From Arenicellales bacterium (GTDB lineage: Bacteria > Pseudomonadota > Gammaproteobacteria > Arenicellales > JAJDZL01): DNA of 64,000 bases. The position numbers were made by a program, and so were the translations under genes. The stretch spans positions 1,833,999-1,897,998 of the forward strand of contig OX638343.1 of NCBI GenBank assembly GCA_951813075.1, read 5' to 3'. Of this stretch, positions 19,283 to 29,340 are shown piece after piece (within the stretch, counting starts at the first letter, position 1; every line of letters begins with the position of its first letter). The notes beneath the pieces are model-generated. The model searched no databases. It worked only from the letters and a program-made list of their open reading frames with translations, and was not told the origin of the DNA.

Positions 19283-20182
19283 ATGACAGGGAAGGACACA
19301 GATGCTTATGAATTCGGTTCGAGGGAGTTCTTCAGTTCGGCGACTGTCGAGGACGTGAGAGATCGCCTTGCGGCGGGTAGCGACCCGAATGAGCGCGACA
19401 AGGACGGAATTATCCCGCTTCATCGCGCAACCGCCACGAAAGACCCTGCGGTCATCATCGCACTGCTGGACGCCGGCGCAGATGTGCGTGCATGCAGTGA
19501 CAGAGGAACCACAATCCTGCACTCAGCTGCCGGAAGCAGCGACGAGCCGCGGGTGCTGGAGCTTCTGATCGAAGCCGGTGCGGATCCGAATGCGCGAAAC
19601 GACAGCGAATACACCCCTTTGCACCGGGCGGCTGAACGGAGCCCCGGCAATCCGGCGATCATCGAGGTCCTGGTGAGGGCCGGCGCCGACCCGGATGTTT
19701 TCGACAAGTTTCGGTACACCCCGCTGCTCTATGCCGCCTCGAACTGTAAGGATCCGGCGGTCATCGAGGCCCTGATCGAGGGCGGGGCCGACCCCAATCT
19801 GCAGGGCGTCGGTGACTTGACCGCATTGCAGTTGGCGGTCTCCTCCAACAGTGTTGTCTGGGGGGCAAACGGCAGGACGGACATCGCCGAGGCGCTGATC
19901 CGGGCCGGGGCCGACCCGAATGTGACCGACGACTACGGATTCAACGCCATGCATTTCGCCGCCTCAAGAATCCGGACTCTGAGGATCTTCGAGCTGCTGG
20001 TCGAGGCCGGTGCGGATCTCACCGCAAGGGACCGCGACGGCAAGACACCGCTTCAGGTCATGAACTGGAAAAAGGACAAGCCGCAGATTGTCGAATATCT
20101 GAAGCGGGTTCAGGCACAGCAGAAGGCCGGACCGCGTCCGCTGCTGGGGGACAGGCTGGCACAGGTCCGCAAGAAGGACTGA
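19283..20182 (+). CDS. ankyrin-repeat protein, single-solenoid type (ANK299, left)
   Basis: 299 aa: N-terminal cap YEFGSREFFSSATVEDVRDRLAAGSDPN, about seven ANK repeats, and a conserved basic tail VQAQQKAGPRPLL then RLAQVRKKD. Cytoplasmic by absence of a signal peptide. ATG at 19283 with GGAAGGAGC upstream. Sequence around 19110-19170 (GCGGTATAAAATGT) recurs upstream of the sister genes at 23441-24340 and 33380-34279 and may be their promoter. The counterpart at 33380-34279 follows an intact nuclease (nucB); here no nucB remains. It belongs to one of the inverted-repeat arms. Confidence 0.87.
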   Translation: MTGKDTDAYEFGSREFFSSATVEDVRDRLAAGSDPNERDKDGIIPLHRATATKDPAVIIALLDAGADVRACSDRGTTILHSAAGSSDEPRVLELLIEAGADPNARNDSEYTPLHRAAERSPGNPAIIEVLVRAGADPDVFDKFRYTPLLYAASNCKDPAVIEALIEGGADPNLQGVGDLTALQLAVSSNSVVWGANGRTDIAEALIRAGADPNVTDDYGFNAMHFAASRIRTLRIFELLVEAGADLTARDRDGKTPLQVMNWKKDKPQIVEYLKRVQAQQKAGPRPLLGDRLAQVRKKD

Positions 20183-20340
20183 ACGGGCGGGTCTGCAATG
20201 CCGATGGCCGTGTCATTTCCCGGCATTGCCTGCGCAGTCTCCATGGAAGGGACTGACCTTGTGCGGACAGGTACGGAGATGCTGTTCGTTCAGACAGTCA
20301 TGAAACGGTATATGTCCTGATCGCGTCCGATGCGGCGAGG
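20183..20340. repeat. 3'-flank repeat of ANK299/300 genes (four copies)
   Basis: Sequence directly after the stop (GGTCTGCAATGCCGATGGCC … CTCCATGGAAGGGACTGA … GTGCGGAC) is present downstream of all four single-solenoid ANK genes: here, inverted at about 23290-23440, direct at 30180-30310, inverted at about 33230-33380. It shows that duplication units include the non-coding flanks. No hairpin or function recognised. Confidence 0.7.
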
Positions 20341-20444
20341 GTGCCGGGCATTGATCGGAGTCGCGCAGGTCCTCGGACCGGATCCTTGGTATTGATTACG
20401 ATGGAATAGATGTTTGATCGAGCGACAACCTGGAGACAACCGAT

Positions 20445-22088
20445 TTGAGACAACTGATCAACAAGATTCTGAATAGGGAAACATCGACCAAACTGCAAAG
20501 AGCGATCAGGTCGCAAAAGAAAGCGAGCGAGATCGCTCAGCTCCTCAAGTCAGGTGGTGATGTCAGTGTACGGGACGCTGATGGCAACACTCCGTTGCAT
20601 TTGGCCGCGGCCCACCACAGCGATCCCGGGGTGCTGGAATTGTTGCTGGATGCCGGTGCCGGACTTCAGCCGGAGAACGAGGCGGAAAAGACGCCGTTGC
20701 ATCTTGCGGCTGAGAGCAATGAGAATCCCGAAGTGATCAGGGTCTTGACGGATGCCGGGGCAGGCATGATTGATGGTTTCGATGCGGAAATGCTGATTTT
20801 GCATGCGGCGGCGGCTCACAACAGGAATCCCGCTGTGGTCAAGTCAGTCATTGATGCCGGTTTCGACCTGCAGATGATCGACAGGGCACATGCCTATGCG
20901 GTGCATTATGCGGCCGGGGAAAACGACAATCCCGAGATACTCAGGGTACTGGCGGATGCCGGGTGCGACATGTGTCCGACCGACCGATTTGGTTTCTTTC
21001 CGCTGGAATATGCATTGGAGGGTACAAGAAATCCGAAGGTGATTGAATTTCTTGTCAGGTGCGAAGTCAATGCGGCGGAGCGGCAGACACCGTTGCTTCG
21101 TGCAATAATCGCTGAACGGAGTCTTGAGGATATCAGGTTGATTCTGGACGCCGGTGCCAGCCCGGATGAACAGAATGAGGAGGGTTACTCAGCGCTTCAC
21201 GTTGCGGTTGAGATTGACCTGACTACACAGTTGCTTGACCTGCTGATCGGAGCCGGAGCGGATATGAATGTGCGCAATGAATGGGGCGAGACGCCGTTGC
21301 ATCATGCGGTCCGATTCCGGCCCAGCGAGAAAATCGTGAGGAAACTTCTCGGCGGCGGAGCGGATGTGAATGTGCGCAATGAAGCTGACTTGACCCCCTT
21401 GCACGTGGCAGCTGAGATTTCAGATGATCCGGATATCATCAATCTGTTGCTGCAGTCGGGAGGCGATGCAAATGTGCGCAATGAAGCTGATGTCACCCCG
21501 TTGGACCGGGCTGCCGCATCCAACAGCAACCCTGTTGCTGTCCGGACGCTTCTGGGAAATGGTGCGAATCCGAATCCGAGAGGGGATTGTCGCAGGACCG
21601 CCCTGCACCATGCTGCACAGAGCAACGCCAGTCCCAGGATCATCGAAATCCTCCTGAAAGCCGGATGCACCGTGAATGCGATCGATGAGAATGGCTGCAC
21701 TGCCCTGCATCTCGCGGCGGGCTTCAACAGCAAACCGGAAATTGCACGATTTCTTGTGCATGCACACAGCGACGTGAATGCACTGGACAACACCGGTGGA
21801 ACCCCTCTGCATCTGGCATCGTGTCACAACCCGAATTCATGGGTGCTCAGGGAACTGCTGGATGCGGGTGCTGACTTGGACGCAGTCAATGAGGATGGGC
21901 GCACACCGCTGATGTGTGCGGCTGGATTCAGCAACAGTGCAGGCATCGTCAATTTTCTTGTTGAATCCGGAGCCGATGCGGCAATGGTTGACAGCCAGGG
22001 CATGTCGGCCTGGGACTTGATAAGGAACAATCCGGCGCTGGCCGAATCCGACATCAATCTGCAGCCGAACGATCCTGATACGGATTGA
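20445..22088 (+). CDS. ankyrin-repeat protein (ANK547, left)
   Basis: 547 aa: a short N-terminal helical segment (MRQLINKILNRETSTK, then LQRAIRSQKKASEIAQLLKSG) followed by about 14 canonical ANK repeats to the end, of the type TPLHLAAESNENPEVIRVL-DAGA. No signal peptide, so cytosolic, or exported by a route not visible here. Start is a TTG at 20445 with GGAG about 9 bp upstream. Its inverted copy at 31474-33117 differs at only about a dozen residues, far fewer than other paralogues here, indicating recent duplication or gene conversion. No nuclease partner is adjacent. Confidence 0.86.
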   Translation: MRQLINKILNRETSTKLQRAIRSQKKASEIAQLLKSGGDVSVRDADGNTPLHLAAAHHSDPGVLELLLDAGAGLQPENEAEKTPLHLAAESNENPEVIRVLTDAGAGMIDGFDAEMLILHAAAAHNRNPAVVKSVIDAGFDLQMIDRAHAYAVHYAAGENDNPEILRVLADAGCDMCPTDRFGFFPLEYALEGTRNPKVIEFLVRCEVNAAERQTPLLRAIIAERSLEDIRLILDAGASPDEQNEEGYSALHVAVEIDLTTQLLDLLIGAGADMNVRNEWGETPLHHAVRFRPSEKIVRKLLGGGADVNVRNEADLTPLHVAAEISDDPDIINLLLQSGGDANVRNEADVTPLDRAAASNSNPVAVRTLLGNGANPNPRGDCRRTALHHAAQSNASPRIIEILLKAGCTVNAIDENGCTALHLAAGFNSKPEIARFLVHAHSDVNALDNTGGTPLHLASCHNPNSWVLRELLDAGADLDAVNEDGRTPLMCAAGFSNSAGIVNFLVESGADAAMVDSQGMSAWDLIRNNPALAESDINLQPNDPDTD

Positions 22089-22624
22089 GTGTTGCCTGGT
22101 GGAGGCGGTCGGTCGCATCGGACAGGTGTTCTGCGGTCACGCCGGGAGTCCGGTGAATTCCCGGCGCACCGGTACAGAGCGTCAGCAATCGCAGGGTTTG
22201 CCTGTATTCAGGCGAAACAGATTGATTGCCTGCAGCATCATGGTTTCAGAACGTCTGATGGATGCTTCGGCTTTTCCGTACTGTGAGACTCGTGTACGTA
22301 TTCATGATGATGGGGAGATTCTGTGGAATTTTGCAACCGAATTGCTGGAGGATTGGTGGATGGAATCTCGAAACCGTCATGTCCATGGGAGATCTGAACT
22401 GCAGCAAGTCTCCAGTACCTGCGGTGCAGTTGCGTTTTTTCTGATCAGACACGCAGGGGCACGTGTGGGTCAATCGGTGAGTTCCTGTTCTCCCGTTTGC
22501 AGTGTCCCTGAGTCGGAGCATGCCACGGACCCGTCGGCCAGGTCCTCGATTCAGTGCAATGGATGAAATCCGGAGAGTTCCCCCGATGACTCTCGGCCGC
22601 TGCCAGCCGTCACCGTGACCTGTG
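22089..22624. other. non-coding arm segment 3' of ANK547
   Basis: About 540 bp. The first 190 bp and the last 150 bp match (inverted) the sequence flanking the right-arm copy, but the middle, about 22282-22460, is unique to this arm, whereas the right arm has an IS21-like fragment at the equivalent place. An open frame 22099-22566 exists but shows no protein family and is not kept in the other arm. Confidence 0.55.
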
Positions 22625-22908
22625 TCATCCGCGACCGGGAGTGGTTCGAAACAGGCTTACGGACTGACCGATGTCTCCGATGCAGTCGCTTGCTGTGAGA
22701 TCCGCACCGGCCCCGAGCAGAAGTTCCAGCACCCGCGGTTCGTCGCTTTTCCCGGCAACCGCCCTGTACACAGCGGGGTGAATCCATTCTTATCACGCGC
22801 ATTTGGGTCGCAGCCCGCCCAGAGACGGTCCCTCACATTCCCGACAGTTGCCGATCTGGCAAACTCCCATGAATCAAATCCAAAATCGGCTGTGTCGTTT
22901 TCCGTCAT
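22625..22908 (-). pseudogene. internally deleted ANK gene remnant (left)
   Basis: Starts like ANK300 (TADFGFDSWEFARSATVGNVRDRL) with the same 5' leader, but after GFTPL the frame jumps: an internal deletion fuses the first repeat to the third (…GKSDEPR…LELLLGAGA in the shifted frame) and then to unrelated sequence, ending at a stop near 22625. The same chimera, with the same joint, exists at 30605-30888, so the lesion predates or was copied across the inverted duplication. Confidence 0.72.
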
Positions 22909-23440
22909 TTCCCATTTTATCCCGCGGCTCGGCTATCACAAGACGGTGTGTTCCGGTTTGCCGATGTGCCCGCTATCGAAAATGTTTGACGTATGGAGCA
23001 TCCCGGTCCATTCAGGCTTGAATCGTCAATCGCATGCGTATATTCCTCAGCATCGGATTCCGTCCGGTTCCGAATGATTATACGCCGGTCATCGATTCCT
23101 GCTGGAATCCCGCAGACCCTGCCGCGCGCCGGCGAACGGGCGTACCGCATGGACGGCTCCCGCGACATTCCCGGATCTCCATCATTCGGTCATCTTCCTG
23201 TCGGTCAATCCACTGGAACTCCCTTCCGTCCTGAATTCCCCGCATACCGGATCTCCTGTGAACTTCCGATCAATACCCGGCACCCTCGCCGACCGGACGC
23301 GATCAGGACCTGTACCGTTTCCCGACTGTCCGAACGAACAGCATCTCCGTACCCGTCCGCACAAGGTCAATCCCTTCCATGGAGACTGCGCAGGCAATGC
23401 CGGGAAATGGCACGGCCATCGACATTGCAGACCTGCCCGT

Positions 23441-24340
23441 TCAGTCCTTCTTGCGGACCTGTGCCAGCCTTTTCCCCAGCAATGGACGCGGTCCGGCCTT
23501 CTGCTGTGCCTGAACCCGCTTCAGATACTCATAGACCTTCGGGCTTTCCTTTTTCATATTAAAATATTGAAGTGGTGTCTTGCCGTCGCGGTCCCTTGCG
23601 GTGAGATCCGCACCGGCCTCGACCAGCAGCTCAAAGACTTTCAGGGTTTCCGTCCATGAGGCGGCAAAATGCATGGCGTTGAATCCGTAGTCGTCGGTCA
23701 CATTCGGGTCGGCCCCGGCACGGATCAGCGCCTCGGCGATGTCCGTCCTGCCGTTTGCCCCCCAGACCACACTGTTGAAAGAGACCGCCAACTGCAATGC
23801 GGTGGAGCCAGCGACACCCTGCAGATTCGGGTCGGCCCCGCCCTCGATCAGGGCCTCGATTACCGCCGGATCCTCACATCTGGAGGCGGCATAGAGCAGC
23901 GGGGTGTACCGAAACTTGTCGAAAACATCCGGGTAGGCGCCGGCGCCTACCAGGGCCTCGATGATCGCTGGACTGCCCGGTCTCCGTTCAGCCGCCCGGT
24001 GCAAAGGGGTGTATTCGCTGTCGTTTCGCGCATTCGGATCCGCACCGGCCCCGATCAGAAGCTCCAGCACCCGCGGCTCGTCGCTGCTTCCGGCAGCTGA
24101 GTGCAGGATTGTGGTTCCTCTGTCACTGCATGCACGCACATCTGCGCCGGCGTCCAGCAGTGCGGTGATGACCGCGGGGTCTTTCGTGGCGGTAGCGCGA
24201 TGAAGCGGGATAATTCCGTCCTCGTCGCGCTCATTCGGGTCGCAACCCGCCGCAAGGCGATCTCTCACGTCCTCGACAGTCGCCGATCTGAAGAACTCCC
24301 TTGAACCGAATTCATAAGCGTCTGTGTCATTCCCTGCCAT
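23441..24340 (-). CDS. ankyrin-repeat protein, single-solenoid type (ANK299, centre-left)
   Basis: 299 aa, same architecture as the gene at 19283-20182: cap YEFGSREFFRSATVEDVRDRL, about seven repeats, basic tail ending RLAQVRKKD. ATG at 24340 preceded by AGGAGCGGAAG. About 230 bp upstream on the same strand (24567-24611) lies the extreme C-terminus of a nucB gene, so this was once a nucB-ANK299 cassette. Differs from its siblings mainly in the fourth and fifth repeats, where binding specificity would be expected to vary if it recognises a partner. Confidence 0.86.
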   Translation of the reverse strand: MAGNDTDAYEFGSREFFRSATVEDVRDRLAAGCDPNERDEDGIIPLHRATATKDPAVITALLDAGADVRACSDRGTTILHSAAGSSDEPRVLELLIGAGADPNARNDSEYTPLHRAAERRPGSPAIIEALVGAGAYPDVFDKFRYTPLLYAASRCEDPAVIEALIEGGADPNLQGVAGSTALQLAVSFNSVVWGANGRTDIAEALIRAGADPNVTDDYGFNAMHFAASWTETLKVFELLVEAGADLTARDRDGKTPLQYFNMKKESPKVYEYLKRVQAQQKAGPRPLLGKRLAQVRKKD

Positions 24341-24566
24341 CTTCCGCTCCTTTCTTTCCTATTTCAGTTCTCCCGGTCGCGGCAGCGGCAACTATGCAGG
24401 CCCTTCGCTCCCCGCGGGCCGATTGCATTGTGTCCATGCTGCCGATACAATCAGAATAGCATCCCGGACCCGATTCCAGCAGGTACATTTTATACCGCCG
24501 CATCGCATGGGTGGCTGCAGGATAATCCGGAATCTTCATCACCTCATCCCCATTGCAGATGCCGGA

Positions 24567-24611
24567 TCAGGGTGTCGCAGACCACGGGTAGGACTGCCCT
24601 TCCGGCAGCCT
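24567..24611 (-). pseudogene. nucB C-terminal remnant
   Basis: Minus-strand codons LPEGQSYPWSATP plus stop are identical to the end of nucB at 34626-35141, and the 3' flank is shared as well. The rest of nucB is missing and the sequence runs straight into the 3' flank of the centre-left ANK571 pseudogene. Short, but the match is exact. Confidence 0.6.
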
Positions 24612-24791
24612 GCGGAAATTTTCCCGCCCCGATCGTCCCAATTGCGTAGAATACGCAACTTCTATTGTGGAAGTTGCCTTCGACATCGCAACGAGGGCCC
24701 CGGCCCGGATGCGGGTTTGGACGTCTTCCGACACTGCCGCATGGAGGCGACAAGAACGTTTCGGCCGCCACACATCGGGCATGACCGCCAG

Positions 24792-26482
24792 CTACGTTTC
24801 GGACAGGCCCAGGGCCTCGACGACTTCGGGGTGGTTCCGACTCAGATCGCTGAACGCGGTATCACCATGGCGGTTGCGGATGCCGAGATCAGCACCGGCC
24901 GCCATCAGAATTGCGAATATCTCCGGATTCTGACACCAGTGGGCTGCCATATGCATGGCGGTAAAGTCGGAATCGTTCTGTATGTTCGGGTCGGTGCCGG
25001 CGCGCACCAGCGCCTGCGGAATTCCCTGTCTGCCGCTGCCGCCGGTGACGGAAACGTTGTACCACAGCGCCACGTGCAGGGCGGTCCTATCGTCTCCACC
25101 CTGCAGGTCGGGATCGGCGCCGGCCGCCAGCAGCGCCTCGATCACCGCCGGGTCCCGGCAGTTCAGCGCTGCAATGAGCAGGGGAGTGTAGCCGTCGACT
25201 GTGCGCGCGTCGGCATCCGCACCGGCCCTTGCCAGTACGCCGATCACCGATGGGGTTCCGGGGATGCGGCCCGCCGCCTTGTGCAGGGGGGTGGCACCGA
25301 TCCGGTTGCGCGCGTCGGGGTCGGCGCCGGCCGCGATCAGCGCCTCGATCACCGCCGGTGCACTGCTGACGCGGGCTGCCTCATGAAGCGGCGTATTCCC
25401 GCAGTCGTTGCGCGCATCCACTTCGGCGCCGGCTTCGATCAGCGCCTCGATCACCGCCGGGTCGGCGCTCGCGGCGGCATTGTACAGCACCGTCTGACCG
25501 CGACCGCAGCGGGCGTTCGGGTCGGCACCGTCCCGGAGGCATGACCGCACGTCGCCGACACCCGCCCGGCGGAAGAACGCCGCCGTATTGAACCTGCGCC
25601 ACCGCGCCGACTGACCGTCCCCGGCAGCCTTGCGCCTGTTCTGCGCCGCCTCCACCACCTTGAGAAAGGCCACCGTCTCCGGTTGGTCCTTCTTCTGTCT
25701 CATGGCACGTAGCGGCGTCCTGCCGTCCCCGTTCCGAATGCCCGTGTCCGCACCGCCCTCGATCAGAATCTCATAAATGGCAAGGGACGTGAAGTACACT
25801 ACCGCCGCATGCAGGGCTGTGCTACCATAAAGATTCTGCTGGTTCGGATCGGCACCGCCGCGGATCAGTGCCGCCGGAATGCTCCACTTTTCATAGGGCG
25901 AACCCCAGACACTGACGTTGTTTTCAAGTGCCATGTGCAGCGGTGAGAAACCGCTCACACCGCGCGCATTGGGATCGGCGCCGCACGCGATCAGCACCTC
26001 GATCGCATCCGGACTGACGGATCTGCTCGCTGCCCAATGCAGCGGGCTGTACTGACCATCATCGAAAACATTGGGATCGGCGCCGCCTTCGATCAGCGTC
26101 TCCAGAACTGCCGGATTCCGGTGGTTTTCCTGTGACGCATCGATCAAGGGTGTGGCTCCACGGTTTTTCCGTGCATTGGGATCGGCACCGGCATCCAGCA
26201 GGAGTCTCACCACCAGGGGCTGATCGCTGCTTTCGGCTGCCCGATGAAGCGGGGTAAACCCGAAGTCCGCGCGCGCGCATCTGCGCCAGCATCCAGCAGT
26301 GCGGCGATCACCGTGGGGGGCGCATTGGCGCTGGCGGCATTGTGAAGCGGGGTGAAACCCTTCCCATCGCGCTCATTCGGGTCGCAGCCCGCCTCAAGGC
26401 GCGCGTTCACGTCCCCGACAGTGGCCGTTCTGAAAAACTGCCATGAATTGAACTCATGGGCATCTGGATCTTTCCGGGCTAT
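24792..26482 (-). pseudogene. frameshifted ANK571 (centre-left)
   Basis: Second-half and most first-half repeats are intact (24792-26213 open) and match ANK571 at 16733-18448 and 36124-37839. Two lesions are visible. The start codon position reads ATA at 26482-26480 where the siblings have ATG. A net 4-base loss relative to the gene at 28161 occurs in an alternating CG tract (CGCGCGCGCGC, 26268-26278), shifting the frame after DAGADARAR. An upstream non-ATG start near 26530 could make only a 107-aa stub. Located downstream of nucA (26951-27421) on the same strand. The tract might slip back into frame, but the lost ATG argues for a pseudogene. Confidence 0.78.
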
Positions 26483-26950
26483 CGCTGTTTGCTCCCTGGT
26501 GGTGACTGTGACTCGATCAGGTCCGCACAACGGTGCATAGGGTCCCCGGACTCACCGCCCAGGGACTTCCTGCGTGTCCGCGTTCAATGATGATCGAACT
26601 TGGCAACTGTTCCGGCCTCATGCCGCAAGACCCGGACAGCCGGCCCCGACCGGGCTGACTCCCTGTATCCGGGCACCTGCCATATGGACATCAATTCTCA
26701 CCCCGTCATGCGCTGCATCCGATATGCCGCCGACCTGCCGGGGCCGGCAGCGCGCCGGCTTGCATGACCGGCCAGACTGGACTCGCAATGTTTCCGTATC
26801 GGAACCATGCACACCATCATTGTACCGCACACCCGCCCTGACAGAATTCACGGAGACGGAAATCCCTCTCATGTCGAAACTGTTCCTGAATCACCACGCC
26901 GGTTCAAGTTCCCGGCGATTCCGAAAAAGGCACAGGAAACCGGCACCGTG

Positions 26951-27421
26951 TCAATCCAGGATTCCGGCCAGATACCTAACGTCAACCTCTCCCATATTCT
27001 CATAGAAGTCATCCGGAATGGGAACTTCCGGGTTGGCAGCATTGTATTGGTCCACAAGATCCTTGAGCAACCGGGTCAGAACCACATTTCCTGATCTTTC
27101 TTTAATGTTCTTAAATACAAATTTCTGATTTTTAGATAGTCCGGCCGCGCCGGTTTTTATCTCAACCGCCCGGACCGCGCCTGTCTTTACGTTGACAACT
27201 ACAATATCCGGCGAAGCCCGAACCCCGTCCGCGTTACGGAAATAGACGGGTTGGTAGCCGGTGACCTGTCCATCCGCACCGACGACCTTGTTCAATACCA
27301 CAAAATTTGGGTCTTCTTCTATTTCTCTGATATTCAACCCGACGGTGCCATCGTGCCACCGGCGTTTCTCCTGCATGGAAGGCTTTGATGAGACCCATCC
27401 GAACCTGCTCAACCATGACAA
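26951..27421 (-). CDS. PDDEXK-type nuclease, 5'-truncated copy (nucA centre-left)
   Basis: 156 aa in the annotated frame, starting at a TTG (27421). Core pattern: SPDIVVVNVKTGAVR then AVEIKTGAAGLSKNQ, i.e. D…E-x-K plus a following Gln, the PDDEXK nuclease layout, and a C-terminal FYENMGEVDVRYLAGILD. Homology to the full copy at 35117-35695 continues upstream in the same frame to about 27487 (QSAVAASVRASIRKK) where two in-frame stops cut it off at the palindrome centre. Possibly still translated from TTG, but the N-terminal helix is lost. Followed on the same strand by the broken ANK571. Confidence 0.6.
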   Translation of the reverse strand: MSWLSRFGWVSSKPSMQEKRRWHDGTVGLNIREIEEDPNFVVLNKVVGADGQVTGYQPVYFRNADGVRASPDIVVVNVKTGAVRAVEIKTGAAGLSKNQKFVFKNIKERSGNVVLTRLLKDLVDQYNAANPEVPIPDDFYENMGEVDVRYLAGILD

Positions 27422-27498
27422 CCATGATGGTGCAGATTCAGCCTTCTTCCTGATACTCGCCCTGACCGATGCCGCGACGGCGGACTGGTCTCATCAAA
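27384..27498. repeat. 12-bp inverted repeat at the centre of the island palindrome
   Basis: TTTGATGAGACC at 27384-27395 and its exact complement GGTCTCATCAAA at 27487-27498, 91 bp apart. The left-facing and right-facing nucA copies diverge from here. The repeat is the VSSK codon region of nucA itself, met once in each orientation, which suggests the joint arose by fold-back or template switching between inverted short homologies. Confidence 0.65.
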
Positions 27499-27577
27499 AT
27501 ATTCCCTGTCGAAGTTAAGCCAATGGCACGATGATTTCGTCAGGTGGGAGATCAGAGAAATAGAAAAAAACCGAGAT

Positions 27578-27943
27578 TTGGTGGTATTGAACAAGATCGG
27601 CGGCGCGGATGGACAGGTTACCGGCTACCAACCCGTCTATTTACGCAACGGGGACGGGGTTCGGGCTTCGCCGGATATTGTAGTTGTCAACGTAAAGACA
27701 GGCGCGGTCCGGGCGGTTGAGATCAAGACCGGCAAGGCCAAGCTGTCCGCAAATCAGGATAAAATATTTAAGGAAATCAAAAAAGGACCAGATGGAAATG
27801 CGGTTCCGACCCGGCTGCTCAAGGATCTTGTGGACCAATACAATGATGCCAACCCGGAAGTTCGCATTCCTGATGATTTCTATACGAAAATGGGAGAGGT
27901 GGACGTTAGGCGACACCCAGGAATTAAAACATCCAGTAATTGA
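27578..27943 (+). CDS. PDDEXK-type nuclease, diverged and 5'-truncated copy (nucA centre-right)
   Basis: 121 aa from the GTG at 27578; homologous codons continue in frame upstream to about 27489 (VSSKYSLSKLSQWHDDFVRW) but no ATG is found, so the N-terminus is missing or starts at an unusual codon. The nuclease core is complete: SPDIVVVN, AVEIKTGKAKLSANQ. The C-terminus differs from the other copies (GEVDVRRHPGIKTSSN). Followed 217 bp downstream by ANK307 on the same strand, keeping the cassette order. Specificity may differ from the outer copies because of residue changes around WHDD and the tail. Confidence 0.55.
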   Translation: MVVLNKIGGADGQVTGYQPVYLRNGDGVRASPDIVVVNVKTGAVRAVEIKTGKAKLSANQDKIFKEIKKGPDGNAVPTRLLKDLVDQYNDANPEVRIPDDFYTKMGEVDVRRHPGIKTSSN

Positions 27944-28160
27944 TGAGGTTGCAATTGAGGAACATCCCGGAATCAGGGAGTCAGCCGGTTGGGGGCTGAG
28001 CTGTCCGGGATCCGCGGCATGAGGCCGATACAGTTACGGAATTCGATCATCATTGAACGCGGACACGCGGGAAGTCTCTGTGCGGTGAGCCCGGGGACCC
28101 GATGCACCGTTGTGCGGACCTGATCGAGTCACAGTCACCACGAAGTAGCGAACAACAGCG

Positions 28161-29084
28161 ATGACCCGGAAAGATCCAGATGCTCATGAGTTCAATTCAT
28201 GGCAGTTTTTCAGAACCGCCACTGTCGAGGACGTGAGTGCGCGCCTTGCGGCGGGCTGCGACCCGAATGAGTGCGATGGGAATGGTTTTACCCCGCTTCA
28301 CAATGCTGCCACAATCAATGCGCCCCCCGCGGTGATCGCCGCACTGCTGGATGCCGGCGTGGATGCGCGCGCGTGTACCGACTTCGGATTTACCCCACTT
28401 CATATGGCGGCCAAAGACAGCAACCGGCCCCTGGTGGTGAGACTCCTGCTGGATGCCGGTGCCGATCCGAATGCACGGGATCACCGTGGAGCCACACCCT
28501 TGATTGATGCGTCACAGGAAAACCACCGGAATCCTGCGATTCTGGAGGCGCTGATCGAGGGCGGCGCCGATCCGAACCTGCAGGGTCAGTATGGCAACAC
28601 AGCCCTGCATCTGGTGGCGAGCAAATCCGTCAGTCCGGATGCGATCGAGGTGCTGATCGCGGGCGGCGCCGATCCCAATGCGCGCGGTGTGAGCGGTTTC
28701 TCGCCGCTGCACATGGCACTTGAGGACAACGTCAGTGTCTGGGGTTCGCCCTTTGAAAAATGGAGCATTCCGGAGGCGCTGATCCGTGGCGGTGCCGACC
28801 CAAACCAGCAGGACGAGTATGGCAACACAACCCTGCATGCGGTGACGGGCGCGCATTTCACTTCCCCCGCCATTTATGAGATTCTGATCGAGGGCGGTGC
28901 GGACACGAGCATTCGGAACGGGGACGGTAGGACGCCGCTTGGCGCCATGAGACAGAAGAAGAACCAACCGGAGACGGTGGCGTTGCTCAAGGCAGTGGAG
29001 GCGGCGTTAAAGTCATATATGAGAGATTCGATGGATTGTCGGACACGTAGAAACTCCCGTTACCTGTGGCACCGTGCACTGTAA
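28161..29084 (+). CDS. ankyrin-repeat protein (ANK307), first half of an ANK571
   Basis: 307 aa. Residues 1-287 match the first solenoid of ANK571 (cap FNSWQFFRTATVEDVSARLAAGCDPN, repeats with LIEGGADPN and the tail ETVALLKAVEAA). After that the sequence switches to an unrelated 20-residue tail (LKSYMRDSMDCRT…) and stops, so the second solenoid is absent. Repeats 4 and 5 also differ from the siblings (GQYGNTALHLVASKSV; QDEYGNTTLH). ATG at 28161 in the usual cassette context. It can be a functional single-solenoid protein or a truncated gene. Confidence 0.8.
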   Translation: MTRKDPDAHEFNSWQFFRTATVEDVSARLAAGCDPNECDGNGFTPLHNAATINAPPAVIAALLDAGVDARACTDFGFTPLHMAAKDSNRPLVVRLLLDAGADPNARDHRGATPLIDASQENHRNPAILEALIEGGADPNLQGQYGNTALHLVASKSVSPDAIEVLIAGGADPNARGVSGFSPLHMALEDNVSVWGSPFEKWSIPEALIRGGADPNQQDEYGNTTLHAVTGAHFTSPAIYEILIEGGADTSIRNGDGRTPLGAMRQKKNQPETVALLKAVEAALKSYMRDSMDCRTRRNSRYLWHRAL

Positions 29085-29120
29085 ACTGCGAAGAGAATTA
29101 GAGCGGGTGACGGAGACCCG

Positions 29121-29340
29121 GAATAATCGCATCAACCGTCCATACGGTGCGTCCGTTAACCGGTACGTGACAGGGCTTGCCGGAATTCAACAGGCATCGA
29201 TGACCGGCGACAGTCGAAAGCCCGGAACACACAGTCATGCGGTGACCGAGCCGCGGCAATCAGGAGAGAATGGGAAATGACTGAAAAGGACACAGACGAT
29301 TTTGGATTTGATTCATGGGAATTTTTCAGATCGGCCACTG
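29121..29340 (+). repeat. tandem direct repeat, first copy (second at 30441-30670)
   Basis: About 160 bp of leader (CATCAACCGTCCATACGGTG … CAGGAGAGAATGGGAA) plus the first 20 or so codons of ANK300 recur nearly base for base at 30441-30670 in front of the broken ANK copy. This is a local tandem duplication of the gene start, one copy later deleted internally. Confidence 0.75.

Noticed and set aside
22099..22566. 155-aa plus-strand open frame after ANK547
   Set aside because: Composition not gene-like, no motif, and the right-arm counterpart loses it half-way; treated as non-coding flank.
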